Counted from the stretch's first letter, positions 1-8,637 are shown. The stretch is DNA of 64,000 nt from RGIG9115 sp045644665 (GCA_045644665.1 JAZRHH010000034.1:50895-114894), one strand, 5' to 3'. Notes: generated from the letters alone by a model not told the origin. Translations and numbers: made by a program.

Positions 1-1041
1 AAGGAAATTTTACTTGAAATTGCGAGGGAACAAAAGTTGAGCTTTAAGCTTGGTATAGTTTTAAGCGATGTTTCAACGGAATATGTCCTTGATAAATTAA
101 AAAGCGGTAAACTAGTTGATATGAGCGATGAAATGCCGGCGGATGAACATTCCATAACTGAAAGTACAAGAATTGTGAGTCAGATTGGTGTTGCGCCTAT
201 TATAAAATTACTTGAGGAAAAATGCGATGTTATCCTCTGCGGACGTGCGTGTGATACGGCAATTTACGCATCACCGTGTATTTATGAGGGCTACAGCGAG
301 GGCCTCGCATTTCATATGGCAAAGATTATGGAATGTGGTGCAATGTGTTCAGAGCCTGTTGCGGCGGCAGATGTTATGCAAGGGTATATGTATGATGATT
401 ATTTTGAGCTTCGTCCGGCAAATCCTATCCGCAGATGTACAGTTGACAGAGTAGCGGCGCATACTCTTTATGAGCAGTCAAACCCATATTTGATATTTGA
501 GCCTGACGGTGTTTGTGACCTTACAAATTCAAAGTTTGAACAGGTCGACGAGCGTACAGTAAGAGTTACAGGCTCGAGTTTCAGGGAAGCGGAAGAAAAG
601 ACCTTAAAGCTTGAAGGGGTTAAATGTTCAGGCTACAGAACAATATGTCCTGCAACAATTTACGATTCTGAAACCATTAAAAACATTGATTTGATAATAA
701 AGACAGTAACGGAATTTGTAAAAGAAAATACAAAAAATACACTTCCCCAAGATTGCTATACGATTCACTTTAAATTAAGCGGCGGAGCTGAAAGCTCTCT
801 TGGTATAATTATGGATATAGTGGGCAAGACACAGGAGATTGCAGATACAGTGTGCGCACTTGCCAGAAGCCGTATGCTTCATTGTGATTATGAAGGCAGA
901 AAATCTTCGGCGGGCAATCTTGCATTCCCGTTTTCGCCGTCAGATATTCACGTTGGACCGGTTTATGAATTTTCAGTATTCCATCTGGCAAAGGTGGATT
1001 CGCTGCTTGAAACAGCAAAAATATCTGTTGAGGAGGTTTGA
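1..1041 (+). CDS. AtuA-like protein (DUF1446 family), 5' end outside window
   Basis: The reading frame is open from the first base, so the gene begins upstream; 346 residues are visible. The sequence resembles the acyclic terpene utilization AtuA / DUF1446 family, with a conserved segment LCGRACDTAIYASP. Family members are usually about 450 residues, so roughly the first quarter is missing. A TTG at 37 could be read as a start but has no ribosome binding site and lies inside the conserved fold. The biochemical role of this family is not settled. It overlaps the ribosome binding site of the DUF4387 gene that follows, and AtuA plus DUF4387 proteins often occur together. The next two genes encode a class I hydro-lyase, so a role in catabolism of a small organic acid is likely, but this is inference. 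Confidence 0.8.
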   Translation, partial: KEILLEIAREQKLSFKLGIVLSDVSTEYVLDKLKSGKLVDMSDEMPADEHSITESTRIVSQIGVAPIIKLLEEKCDVILCGRACDTAIYASPCIYEGYSEGLAFHMAKIMECGAMCSEPVAAADVMQGYMYDDYFELRPANPIRRCTVDRVAAHTLYEQSNPYLIFEPDGVCDLTNSKFEQVDERTVRVTGSSFREAEEKTLKLEGVKCSGYRTICPATIYDSETIKNIDLIIKTVTEFVKENTKNTLPQDCYTIHFKLSGGAESSLGIIMDIVGKTQEIADTVCALARSRMLHCDYEGRKSSAGNLAFPFSPSDIHVGPVYEFSVFHLAKVDSLLETAKISVEEV

Positions 1042-1043
1042 GT

Positions 1044-1343
1044 ATGAAAAAACTTATAGATTACACAAAAATATTAAGAAGCAAAAATGCCGGACCTCTT
1101 TTTATTACCTTTGACCTGATTTTTAATTCTAAAGAGGATATGGAATATATAGAAAAAAGGCTTAAAAAAGAGGATATTGCAAAAGCATATGATACCGATA
1201 TTTCAAAAATCGATATTATTCCGTATGGCGTGGTAAATTCAATTAAAATAACTTTTCCAAGAAAAAACATAAGCGGGAGTCTTGAAGATAGTGATATTTA
1301 CGGCTGTCAGCAACATGTGCCGCTTGCAAATATTGAAATTTAA
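1044..1343 (+). CDS. DUF4387 family protein (AtuA-associated)
   Basis: A small protein of 99 residues that matches the DUF4387 pattern: an N-terminal MKKLIDYTKILRSKNAGP segment, a central Phe-Asp pair in a predicted strand and a GCQQHVPL-type C-terminus. The ATG at 1044 is chosen because GAGGAGG ends seven bases upstream; an in-frame TTG at 1038 would place the Shine-Dalgarno sequence inside the gene. The start lies two bases after the stop of the AtuA-like gene, so the two are translationally coupled. No enzymatic function is known for this family. It usually travels with AtuA-like proteins and probably acts as their partner subunit. Confidence 0.8.
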   Translation: MKKLIDYTKILRSKNAGPLFITFDLIFNSKEDMEYIEKRLKKEDIAKAYDTDISKIDIIPYGVVNSIKITFPRKNISGSLEDSDIYGCQQHVPLANIEI

Positions 1344-1358
1344 AGAAGGTGAAACTAG

Positions 1359-2276
1359 ATGATTAAAACTGAAATTTATGAACAGGCTCTTTTTGAAACT
1401 ATTAAGCGAGGTGCAACTGAAATTTCGCCTGATGTTAAAGAGGCCTTTGAAAGAGCAATAAACAAAGAAAGTAACCCAGACGCAAAAAAAGGACTTTTAG
1501 CTACTCTTGACAGTATGGAAATGTCAAAGAAAAGAGAAAATCCCCTTTGTGTTGATACGGGTTGGCCAATCTTTTATTTCAAGGTTGGAAACAACTGCGA
1601 ATTAGAAGGTGGCTTTGTAGAACTTGAAAATGCAGCCCGCAGAGCGGTTGCAAAGGCTACAGAGCTTGGGTATCTCAGAGCAACAATGAAGCACCCTTTA
1701 ACAGGCTTTGACCCGGGCAACAATATAGGAATGAATATTCCTGATTTTACATATCAGTTTGTGGACGGTGATTCCATTGAAATGTCCTATGCAGCCAAGG
1801 GTGGCGGAAGTGAGTGCTTTGGCGGAACAAGACATAGAATTGTTGCTTTTGCAGATGGTATAAAAGGAATTGAAAAGTTTGTTATAGATAGCTTTGTAGC
1901 TTCTGCACGTGCAGGCGCTGTTTGCCCACCGTCAGTTTTGGGTATCGGTATCGGCGGCACCGCAAACGTAGCAGCAAATCTTGCAAAAGAGGCGGCGTGC
2001 CTTAGAACGGTTGGCTCTAAACATCCCGACCCAATGTTTGCCAAAATTGAAGAGGATTTATATAAAGCACTAAACAGCCTTGGTATAGGAATACTTGGTG
2101 CCGGTGGTGATACTTCGGTGCTGGCAGTAAATGTAGAGTATGCCTACACTCACATTGCCGGAATAGCCTGTGCTACAAGTACAAACTGTATGGTAGCACG
2201 CCGTGCATCATCAAGAATTGATGCAGACGGCACGGTTACAAAAATGACAAGTCCCAACTGGTTTGGTGACAGATAG
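1359..2276 (+). CDS. class I hydro-lyase alpha subunit (fumarase/tartrate dehydratase/mesaconase type)
   Basis: The 305-residue protein is the alpha (iron-sulfur) subunit of a two-subunit class I fumarase-type hydro-lyase that adds water across a double bond of a dicarboxylic acid. Three cysteines that fit the [4Fe-4S] ligands are visible in NPLCVDTGWP, AVCPPSVLG and TNCMVARRA contexts, as is the Gly-rich KGGGSECFGGTRH loop. A ribosome binding site (GAAGGTG) precedes the ATG. The beta subunit follows 12 bases later. The window also has a class II fumarase in the fumarate-reduction operon, so this enzyme need not be the housekeeping fumarase. Linkage to AtuA and DUF4387 suggests mesaconase (methylaspartate pathway) or another methylated dicarboxylate dehydratase. 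The family call is firm; the substrate is not. Confidence 0.85.
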   Translation: MIKTEIYEQALFETIKRGATEISPDVKEAFERAINKESNPDAKKGLLATLDSMEMSKKRENPLCVDTGWPIFYFKVGNNCELEGGFVELENAARRAVAKATELGYLRATMKHPLTGFDPGNNIGMNIPDFTYQFVDGDSIEMSYAAKGGGSECFGGTRHRIVAFADGIKGIEKFVIDSFVASARAGAVCPPSVLGIGIGGTANVAANLAKEAACLRTVGSKHPDPMFAKIEEDLYKALNSLGIGILGAGGDTSVLAVNVEYAYTHIAGIACATSTNCMVARRASSRIDADGTVTKMTSPNWFGDR

Positions 2277-2288
2277 GAGGAGAGCTTT

Positions 2289-2912
2289 ATGGCAGAGTAT
2301 CATTTAAAAAGTCCTCTTACAGATGAAGATGTAACAAAACTTAAAATAGGGGACACAGTTTATATCAGCGGCGAATGTTTCACTTGTCGTTCAAGACTGC
2401 AAAAATATATTTTTGATGAAAAAAATGTTTTACCCTTTGACACAAAGGATAGAAATATTTTAATTCATAACGGGCCCATTGTGATTAAAGAAAACGGGAA
2501 ATGGAAGCTTGTTTCCTTTATGCCAACATCAAGTATACGTTTTGAAAAGTGGGGAGCAAAAAGCGTTGATGAGTGGAACCTTAAAATGATTGTTGGAAAA
2601 ACAACTATGGGCAAGGAAACTGCTGAAATGATGAAGAAGAAAAAGTGTGTTCACGTTTCTCCACGTAGCGTAAGCCCAAATCTATGGATTGATTCAATTG
2701 ATGTTCAAGACGTGTATCTTTATGATGAGCTTGGCAGAATTGAGGCGGCGTGGATGTTTAATCTTCACGACTTAGGACCATTTATAGTGGACATCGACTG
2801 TGAGGGTAACAACTATTTTGATAAGCTGGATGGGGAAATTGAAGAAAGAAAACAAGCAGCATTAAAAGAACTTGGTATAGACCGGTCTTTTGAATTTACA
2901 AAATTATATTAA
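2289..2912 (+). CDS. class I hydro-lyase beta subunit
   Basis: This 207-residue protein is the partner of the preceding alpha subunit and corresponds to the C-terminal swivel domain of class I fumarases. Typical members carry a T-A-R-D-A-A-H motif after the first strand-loop; here that position reads TCRSRLQKY, so the arginine is kept but the aspartate and histidine are not. The later segment with PTSSIRFE and the MIVGKTTMGKE turn matches the family's second active-site region in divergent form. This divergence supports a substrate other than fumarate. Translation starts at the ATG after AGGAGGAGAGCTTT. A strong hairpin follows the stop codon and ends the operon. Confidence 0.8.
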   Translation: MAEYHLKSPLTDEDVTKLKIGDTVYISGECFTCRSRLQKYIFDEKNVLPFDTKDRNILIHNGPIVIKENGKWKLVSFMPTSSIRFEKWGAKSVDEWNLKMIVGKTTMGKETAEMMKKKKCVHVSPRSVSPNLWIDSIDVQDVYLYDELGRIEAAWMFNLHDLGPFIVDIDCEGNNYFDKLDGEIEERKQAALKELGIDRSFEFTKLY

Positions 2913-2914
2913 GC

Positions 2915-2953
2915 AAAAAAAGGTGGATTTGCTTAACGCAACTCCACCTTTTT
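2915..2953. terminator. bidirectional intrinsic terminator
   Basis: An inverted repeat with arms AAAAAGGTGGA and TCCACCTTTTT sits between the convergent hydro-lyase beta gene and galU. It has A-runs on one side and T-runs on the other, so it can stop transcription in both directions. Confidence 0.85.
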
Positions 2954-2958
2954 CGTAT

Positions 2959-3828
2959 TTACTTTATAACAGTTTTTAGATATTCATTAAATTCATCTTT
3001 TAAATCATCACGTCTGAGGGCATACTCCACAGTTGCCTCCAAAAATCCCATTTTGTTGCCTACGTCATATCTCTTGCCCTCAAAGTCATAGGCAAAAATA
3101 TCCTGTGACTCTCCTAGTAAGAATAGGGCATCTGTAAGCTGTATTTCGCCCCCTGCGCCTCTTGGAGTACGGTCAATACAATCAAATATTTCAGGGGTAA
3201 TAATATATCTACCAAGGATTGCTACATCTGTTGGTGCATTCTCGGGCTTTGGCTTTTCCACAAGGCTGTTTACCTTGTATGTTCTGTCGCCTATCTTTTC
3301 GCCGTCTATGATTCCATACTTTGAAACCTGGCTGTGGTCAACTGTTTGTACGCCAAGTATTGTGCCGCCAAGCTCCTCATACTTTTCTACCATTTGCTTA
3401 AGGCATGGCTTTTTATCGTTATAAACCACGTCGTCGCCAAGCATTACGGCAAATGGCTCACCTGCTGCAAATTTTCTTGCATATGAAACCGCGTGACCAA
3501 GACCCTTTTGCTCCTTTTGGCGTATAAAGTGTACGTCCACAAGTTTTGATACCCTTTGTACTGCTGCAAGCATTTCCTTTTTCTGCTCTCTTTCAAGAAC
3601 TGTTTCAAGCTCAAATGAATAGTCAAAGTGGTTCATTATGGCTTCCTTGCCACGTCCCGTAATAATAAGAATGTCTGTTATCCCTGAGTCTATTGCCTCC
3701 TCCACTATGTATTGGATAGTTGGAGTGTCAACAATGGGAAGCATTTCCTTTGGTACAGCCTTTGTAAAAGGCAGAAACCTTGTTCCAAAGCCTGCTGCCG
3801 GAATAATTGCCTTTGTAATTTTTTTCAT
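2959..3828 (-). CDS. galU: UTP-glucose-1-phosphate uridylyltransferase
   Basis: GalU makes UDP-glucose from UTP and glucose-1-phosphate in the cytoplasm. The 289-residue length is typical. The nucleotide-binding signature GFGTRFLPFTKAVPKEMLP is near residues 13-31, followed by the VDTPTIQYIVEEA stretch; VMLGDDVV holds the metal-binding Asp pair and VEKPKPENAP is the usual sugar-phosphate-binding region. The gene is monocistronic, read from its own promoter (-10 at 3909-3914) through a roughly 75-base leader. It faces a glycosyltransferase gene whose enzyme probably uses UDP-glucose, and their promoters interlock. UDP-glucose would also feed the exopolysaccharide locus downstream. Confidence 0.95.
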   Translation of the reverse strand: MKKITKAIIPAAGFGTRFLPFTKAVPKEMLPIVDTPTIQYIVEEAIDSGITDILIITGRGKEAIMNHFDYSFELETVLEREQKKEMLAAVQRVSKLVDVHFIRQKEQKGLGHAVSYARKFAAGEPFAVMLGDDVVYNDKKPCLKQMVEKYEELGGTILGVQTVDHSQVSKYGIIDGEKIGDRTYKVNSLVEKPKPENAPTDVAILGRYIITPEIFDCIDRTPRGAGGEIQLTDALFLLGESQDIFAYDFEGKRYDVGNKMGFLEATVEYALRRDDLKDEFNEYLKTVIK

Positions 3829-3876
3829 AAAAAAACTCTCCTTTTTTGAGAGTAAAGGACAAGCCCCTACTGCTCT
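3829..3876 (-). promoter_or_regulatory. galU leader with alternative hairpins over the ribosome binding site
   Basis: Read on the minus strand, ACTCTC-AAAAAAG-GAGAGT followed by seven T residues ends just before the galU ATG, and the Shine-Dalgarno GGAG is in the 3' arm. The same ACTCTC can instead pair with an upstream GAG-C-AGTA segment across a CTTGT loop. The two pairings exclude each other, as in a translational switch or attenuator. The pairing is visible in sequence; regulation is inference. Confidence 0.4.
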
Positions 3877-3903
3877 TCCGTTAATATTTTTTAAATTCCC
3901 CTC

Positions 3904-3932
3904 TTGTTATTATAACAAAATTATAGTATAAT
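3904..3932 (+). promoter_or_regulatory. promoter of the glycosyltransferase-cysK operon
   Basis: TTGTTA (3904-3909) and TATAAT (3927-3932) are spaced by 17 bases. The predicted start near 3939 gives a leader of about 45 bases before the ATG at 3984. The elements overlap those of the galU promoter on the other strand. Confidence 0.75.
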
Positions 3933-3937
3933 ATCAA
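3909..3937 (-). promoter_or_regulatory. galU promoter
   Basis: On the minus strand TTGATA (3937-3932) and TATAAT (3914-3909) are separated by exactly 17 bases, close to sigma-A consensus. Its -35 box shares base 3932 with the -10 box of the opposite promoter, and its -10 box shares base 3909 with the other -35 box. Confidence 0.75.
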
Positions 3938-3983
3938 TAGTTAATTTAAGAATGTAAACAACATTTAAAGGAAGTGTTTATTT

Positions 3984-5120
3984 ATGAAGGCTTTGATACT
4001 GTCTGTTAAAGCAGGATATGGCCACCATTCTACAGGTCTTGCCATGAAGGACTGCTTTGAATCCCATGGCATAGAATGTGAAATGCTGGACACACTTGAA
4101 TATATAAACCGTTTTTTAGGCGAAGGAGTGCAGGACGGATATCTTCTTGCAACAAAATATATGGCAGAGGCATATGGCAAAGTATATTCGTCTCTTGATA
4201 AGAAGGAAGAGCCAAGCAAAAATTATTCTCCGGAGACAATTATTTCAAAGTTCCTTTCTAAAAAGCTTGAAAAGTATATGATAGAATACGCTCCTGACTT
4301 TGTAGTGGGTACACATTCCTACGCGGCGGTGCTTATTTCTATACTAAAGAAAAGAGGCGTGCTTACATGCCCTGCCTTTGGAGTGGTAACTGACTTTACA
4401 GTTCATCCGTTCTGGGAGTCCACAGACCTTGACTACTACGTACTCCCTGACGCTCTTTTAACTTCATCGGCGGTCAGAAAGGGAATAGCGGTAGAAAAAA
4501 TACTTCCCTACGGCATACCAATCCGTGAAAAGTTTTCACAATCAAAGGATAGAGCTTCTGCAAAAAAGCTTCTTGGACTTTCCCATGAGCCTGTGGTTTT
4601 GGTTATGATGGGGTCTATGGGCTTTGGTGATATGACAGAGGTTATAAGCGCTTGTGATAATTTTAGCGGAAACTTCCAGATAGTTGTAATTTGCGGCAGT
4701 AACGAAAAAGCAAAATCCGTAATAGACCAAGTAGCATGGAAAAAACGTGTAAGATGCCTTGGTTTTACAGAAAATGTTGACGAGTACATGGATGCGGCAG
4801 ACCTTATTATTACAAAGCCGGGTGGGCTCACAACCTCCGAGGCAATGGCAAAGGGACTTCCTCTTATTCTTATGAACCCCATTCCGGGACAGGAAGAGCG
4901 TAACATGGAATTTCTTGTAAATTCAGGCAGTGCAATGATGATTACAAAAACCTTTACAGTGGAAAATGCCCTGTATCAGTTTTTTGAAAGCCCATGGCGG
5001 AGAAAGACTATGGAGGAGGCTGTTGCAAACGTAGGTAAGCCTGACTCCACAGGCAGACTATACGATTTTATTAATAAAACAATTTGCAAAAAAGAAGGAG
5101 CAGTTTATGAAAATATTTAA
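3984..5120 (+). CDS. UDP-sugar diacylglycerol glycosyltransferase (MGDG synthase/UgtP-like, GT28)
   Basis: The 378-residue protein has the two-domain GT-B layout of MGDG synthases and UgtP: an N-terminal lipid-acceptor domain beginning LILSVKAGYGHHSTG, and a C-terminal donor-binding domain with KPGGLTTSEAMAKGLPLIL followed by GQEERN. Family members transfer glucose or galactose from UDP-sugar to diacylglycerol at the inner face of the membrane, making glycolipids and lipoteichoic acid anchors. AAAGGAAGTG gives a good ribosome binding site for the ATG. Its end overlaps cysK by 14 bases, so the two are co-transcribed although their functions are not obviously linked. The exact sugar is not determined by sequence. 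Confidence 0.85.
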   Translation: MKALILSVKAGYGHHSTGLAMKDCFESHGIECEMLDTLEYINRFLGEGVQDGYLLATKYMAEAYGKVYSSLDKKEEPSKNYSPETIISKFLSKKLEKYMIEYAPDFVVGTHSYAAVLISILKKRGVLTCPAFGVVTDFTVHPFWESTDLDYYVLPDALLTSSAVRKGIAVEKILPYGIPIREKFSQSKDRASAKKLLGLSHEPVVLVMMGSMGFGDMTEVISACDNFSGNFQIVVICGSNEKAKSVIDQVAWKKRVRCLGFTENVDEYMDAADLIITKPGGLTTSEAMAKGLPLILMNPIPGQEERNMEFLVNSGSAMMITKTFTVENALYQFFESPWRRKTMEEAVANVGKPDSTGRLYDFINKTICKKEGAVYENI

Positions 5121-6021
5121 TTCTGTCAGCGAGCTTATAGGGGGAACTCCTCTTTTAAGGCTCTCGGCATTTGGCAAAGATAAAAAAATCCTTGCAAAGC
5201 TTGAATATTTTAACCCTGCAGGAAGCATAAAGGACAGAGCAGCTCTGTCTATGATAAACGATGCAGAGGAAAAGGGACTTTTAAAAGAAGGCTCCGTTAT
5301 TATAGAGCCAACAAGCGGAAACACGGGCATAGGTCTGTGTGCCGTTGCAGCTTCCAGAGGATATAAGGTAATTCTTACAATGCCTGAAACAATGAGCGAG
5401 GAACGTAGAAAACTCCTTAAGGCATATGGAGCAGAAATTGTGCTCACAGAGGGCAGCCTTGGAATGACAGGAGCAATACAAAAAGCGGAGGAGCTTCAAA
5501 GGGAAACTCCCAACTCTATTATAATGGGACAGTTCATAAACCCTGCAAACCCAAAGGCACATATGGAAACAACAGGTCCTGAAATATGGAATGATACAGA
5601 GGGAAAGGTTGATATTTTAGTTTGCGGCATTGGTACAGGGGGCACAATAACAGGCACAGGAGCATATCTTAGAACTAAAAACCCTAACATAAAGGTGGTA
5701 GGGGTAGAGCCTGCCGGCTCACCATTTTTAACAAAAGGTGAAACGGGCAAACACGGACTACAGGGAATTGGTGCAGGCTTTGCACCGGAAATCCTTGACA
5801 CAGGCATTTATGATGAGATAATTGCCGTTGAAGATGAGGACGCTTTTGAAACAAGCCGCACCCTTGCAAAAAAAGAGGGAATACTCGTTGGTATAACCTC
5901 CGGAGCGGCAGTTTATGCAGCCCTGCAGCTGACAAACAGACCTGAAAATAAAGACAAAACTATTGTAGCAATTCTTCCCGATACGGGAGAAAGGTATTTG
6001 TCAACAGAACTATTTAATTAA
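5107..6021 (+). CDS. cysK: cysteine synthase A (O-acetylserine sulfhydrylase)
   Basis: A PLP enzyme of 304 residues that makes cysteine from O-acetylserine and sulfide. Visible signatures are NPAGSIKDRAAL with the PLP-binding lysine, PTSGNTGIGL for substrate and phosphate binding, and GTGGTITGTG for the PLP phosphate. Length is typical of CysK. It starts inside the end of the preceding glycosyltransferase gene with AAGAAGGAGCAG as ribosome binding site and ends at a strong bidirectional terminator. A serine O-acetyltransferase-like protein at 13.4 kb could superficially be taken as its partner, but that one sits in a polysaccharide operon. Confidence 0.93.
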   Translation: MKIFNSVSELIGGTPLLRLSAFGKDKKILAKLEYFNPAGSIKDRAALSMINDAEEKGLLKEGSVIIEPTSGNTGIGLCAVAASRGYKVILTMPETMSEERRKLLKAYGAEIVLTEGSLGMTGAIQKAEELQRETPNSIIMGQFINPANPKAHMETTGPEIWNDTEGKVDILVCGIGTGGTITGTGAYLRTKNPNIKVVGVEPAGSPFLTKGETGKHGLQGIGAGFAPEILDTGIYDEIIAVEDEDAFETSRTLAKKEGILVGITSGAAVYAALQLTNRPENKDKTIVAILPDTGERYLSTELFN

Positions 6022-6022
6022 A

Positions 6023-6057
6023 AAAAGCTATGTGCATACTTGATGCACATAGCTTTT
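6023..6057. terminator. bidirectional intrinsic terminator
   Basis: A perfect 15-bp inverted repeat (AAAAGCTATGTGCAT / ATGCACATAGCTTTT) with a five-base loop separates the convergent cysK and M16 peptidase genes. Confidence 0.9.
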
Positions 6058-6060
6058 CTA

Positions 6061-7344
6061 TTACAATGGATTTATAACTGACAGCGCTGTTTTATCTTTA
6101 GAGTACAAATTCCTAAATCTGTTCATAACATCCTCATAAGTAACAGAAGAATATACTTTTTCATAGTCTGTGTACATTGCATCCGCCATATAAAGATTTA
6201 AAAAGGCGTGGGAAAAGTCTTCTATGTCGTTATAGCTCTTGATATAATCGCCCCAGATAACCTTTTTTGTTCTCTCAACCAAATCTTTAGAAAGTCCCTT
6301 GTCCATAAGGGTTTTTATATAGTCCATAACCCTTTCATAAACAGCGTCCGGGTCTGCAGACTCACCCTCTACCATTACGTGAGCATAGTCCGGCTGGGCG
6401 GTATAGTCAGAAGAAAAACTGTCGTTTATAAGTCCCTCTTCAAATAAACTTTCAAAAAGCTCGCTACCCTTTGCAAAGAGGATTTTGTTTATAATTGAAA
6501 CCTCAACATATTTTTTAAGAAGTCTGTCTCCTGCATAGCCGTTGTCTGTATCCTTAAAGCCTATCATAAAAAGTGGCATTGCAACGCTTAAAGACTGCTC
6601 AACTTTTGGTTTTGCAACAGTATCCGGCTCGTCAGGATATATTCTTTTTATTTCTTCTTTAAAAGGCTTTGAGTTTTTAATTTCTTTTTCAATACACTTT
6701 TCTATTTCCTCCGGGTCAAAATCTCCCGTTACAAAAATCATCATGTTTGAAAGGTTATAAAAAGTGTTGTAGCACTTATAAAGAAGCTCATCGGTAATAT
6801 GGCTTATGCTCTCTACTGTTCCTGCAATATCCTTCTTAACAGGGTGGTTGTGATAAAGTGCACCAAGGAGATTGAAAAATACTCTCCATGGACCGTTATC
6901 GTCATACATCTTAATCTCCTGACCTATAATTCCCTGCTCCTTTTCTACGCTCTCCTTTGTAAAGTAAGGAGTCTGAACATAGTCAAGAAGTATAGACAGG
7001 TTTTCTTCAAAGTGGCTTGTGGCACTGAAAAGATAAGCGGTTGCATTAAATGATGTAAAAGCGTTTGCATTTGCGCCAAGCTTCGAAAACTTGTCAAAAA
7101 TATTGCTTCCGTCCGGCATATCAAACATTTTATGCTCAAGGTAGTGTGCTATTCCGTCAGGAACCTCTGTTGGAGAAGAGTCTCCCGGTATCTGGAAATG
7201 GCTGTCAACAGAGCCGTACTTAGTGCCGAAAATTGCGTATCCGCTTGAAAAATCCTTTCTTGGCATAATGTAAATGTCAAGACCGCTTTCGTGCTTTTTA
7301 TAGTAAAGTGTCTCGCCTGTTACAGCGCTTTTTACTTTGTTCAT
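6061..7344 (-). CDS. yfmH: M16 family zinc peptidase, YfmH-like
   Basis: The 427-residue protein has the inverted zinc-binding motif HYLEH at residues 67-71 and the third ligand glutamate in GQEIKMYDD about 72 residues later, so it has the residues of an active M16 peptidase. It resembles the YfmH member of the YfmF/YfmH pair, which in Bacillus has been linked to maturation of the 5-aminopentanol modification on elongation factor P. Its start overlaps the end of the upstream YfmF-like gene by four bases. The pair would form the usual M16 heterodimer with one catalytic and one non-catalytic chain. A general peptide-degrading role cannot be excluded. Confidence 0.85.
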   Translation of the reverse strand: MNKVKSAVTGETLYYKKHESGLDIYIMPRKDFSSGYAIFGTKYGSVDSHFQIPGDSSPTEVPDGIAHYLEHKMFDMPDGSNIFDKFSKLGANANAFTSFNATAYLFSATSHFEENLSILLDYVQTPYFTKESVEKEQGIIGQEIKMYDDNGPWRVFFNLLGALYHNHPVKKDIAGTVESISHITDELLYKCYNTFYNLSNMMIFVTGDFDPEEIEKCIEKEIKNSKPFKEEIKRIYPDEPDTVAKPKVEQSLSVAMPLFMIGFKDTDNGYAGDRLLKKYVEVSIINKILFAKGSELFESLFEEGLINDSFSSDYTAQPDYAHVMVEGESADPDAVYERVMDYIKTLMDKGLSKDLVERTKKVIWGDYIKSYNDIEDFSHAFLNLYMADAMYTDYEKVYSSVTYEDVMNRFRNLYSKDKTALSVINPL

Positions 7345-8609
7345 AGCTTCTCTCCTTTCAGGAAGTAAACTGTGTCAAGACGGATGTTTTGAGCTGCTGC
7401 TACTGCGTCCTCGAGTTTTACTGCCTTTATTTTTTCTATACATTTTTCCAGTGAATTTCCTGTTTTCAAAATCCCCTCGGACAGCTTAAAGCTCTGCATT
7501 GCAAACTGGTCGTCAAAGCATGAGGTCAGGGAGTTTATAATAGCATTAATACTTGACACATACTCAAGCTCTGAAATCTCACCTTTTTTTACACATTCCA
7601 GCTGATTTAATATCTCGTCATATGCCTTTTGGTAGTTTTCAAACTCAATTCCTGCGTTTACTATCATTATAGATTTGTATCTGTCAATAGATGAAGAAGC
7701 GTAGTAGCAAAGGCTAAGCTTTTCTCGTACATTGTTAAATAGCTTAGAATGTGCACCGCCGCCAAAAATACTATTTGCAACCATAAGAGCAAAATATTCG
7801 TCACCTACAGGCTCAACCCCTGTGGTAAATCCCATAGACAGTTTGCCTTGTGTTACATCTAGCTTTTCCTCTACGTAATTTACCTCTGTGTCCTTTTTCA
7901 AAATTCCGTCAAGTGCTACTTCGCCGCCTTGGAATTCCATGTCCGGAAGATTATTCTTTATAACCTTCTCGGCAAGTTCCATATCGCACTCACCGGAAAC
8001 ATAAATTTCAATTTTGGAGCTTTGCAGGAGGTCCTTGTAATATTTATAAAGTGATGTGCTGTCAATATTCTTAACATCTTCCACACTGCCGTAGGATGGA
8101 GTTGCAAAGTCTGTACCCTTGCACATTTCCTGGATGCATCTCATGGAAGCATAAGAGCGCTTGTCGTTTTTAAGGCTTTCTATACGCTCTATAAGGTTTT
8201 TCTTTTCCTGCTCCACATATGTCTTTTTAAAGCCATCGTCCTCTGTAACAGGGTCAAACACAATGCTCATAAGTAGCTCTGTCATTTTCTCAAAAAGAGG
8301 CTCCTTGTCAAGTGTGTACTTATCTGTAATTGCCTCCACACTAAAGTAAATAACATGGTCCTCGCCCTTTTTAAAGGAGCCACCTCTTAAATCTGCGCCG
8401 TACAGGTTATCAAGATATTCTTCTATTTCAATCCTTGTTTTTGCTTTAGCGCAGCCTCTTTTTAAAATCTTGGGTAGTATTGCATTAAGACTTGCTTCTT
8501 CTTTTTTTAGCTGTCTGTGGATAAAAATTCCAACAGTTGAAGTTTTGAGCTTTGTCATAGGTATATAATCAAGACTTATTCCATTGTTAATAGAGGTCAA
8601 ATATATCAT
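7341..8609 (-). CDS. yfmF: M16 family non-catalytic partner, YfmF-like
   Basis: The 422-residue protein has the M16 fold signatures, including FGGGAHSKLFNNVREKLSL in the second half, but the position of the HxxEH motif carries LKRGCAKAKTRIEIEEYL, with no zinc ligands. It is therefore the inactive partner of the adjacent YfmH-like peptidase. The genes overlap by four bases and share the promoter at 8638-8666. The ATG is preceded by GGAAAGGA. Loss of the zinc site is normal for one chain of bacterial M16 heterodimers and is not a sign of decay. Confidence 0.83.
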   Translation of the reverse strand: MIYLTSINNGISLDYIPMTKLKTSTVGIFIHRQLKKEEASLNAILPKILKRGCAKAKTRIEIEEYLDNLYGADLRGGSFKKGEDHVIYFSVEAITDKYTLDKEPLFEKMTELLMSIVFDPVTEDDGFKKTYVEQEKKNLIERIESLKNDKRSYASMRCIQEMCKGTDFATPSYGSVEDVKNIDSTSLYKYYKDLLQSSKIEIYVSGECDMELAEKVIKNNLPDMEFQGGEVALDGILKKDTEVNYVEEKLDVTQGKLSMGFTTGVEPVGDEYFALMVANSIFGGGAHSKLFNNVREKLSLCYYASSSIDRYKSIMIVNAGIEFENYQKAYDEILNQLECVKKGEISELEYVSSINAIINSLTSCFDDQFAMQSFKLSEGILKTGNSLEKCIEKIKAVKLEDAVAAAQNIRLDTVYFLKGEKL

Positions 8610-8637
8610 TCCTTTCCGTATTTTGCATAATACATCT

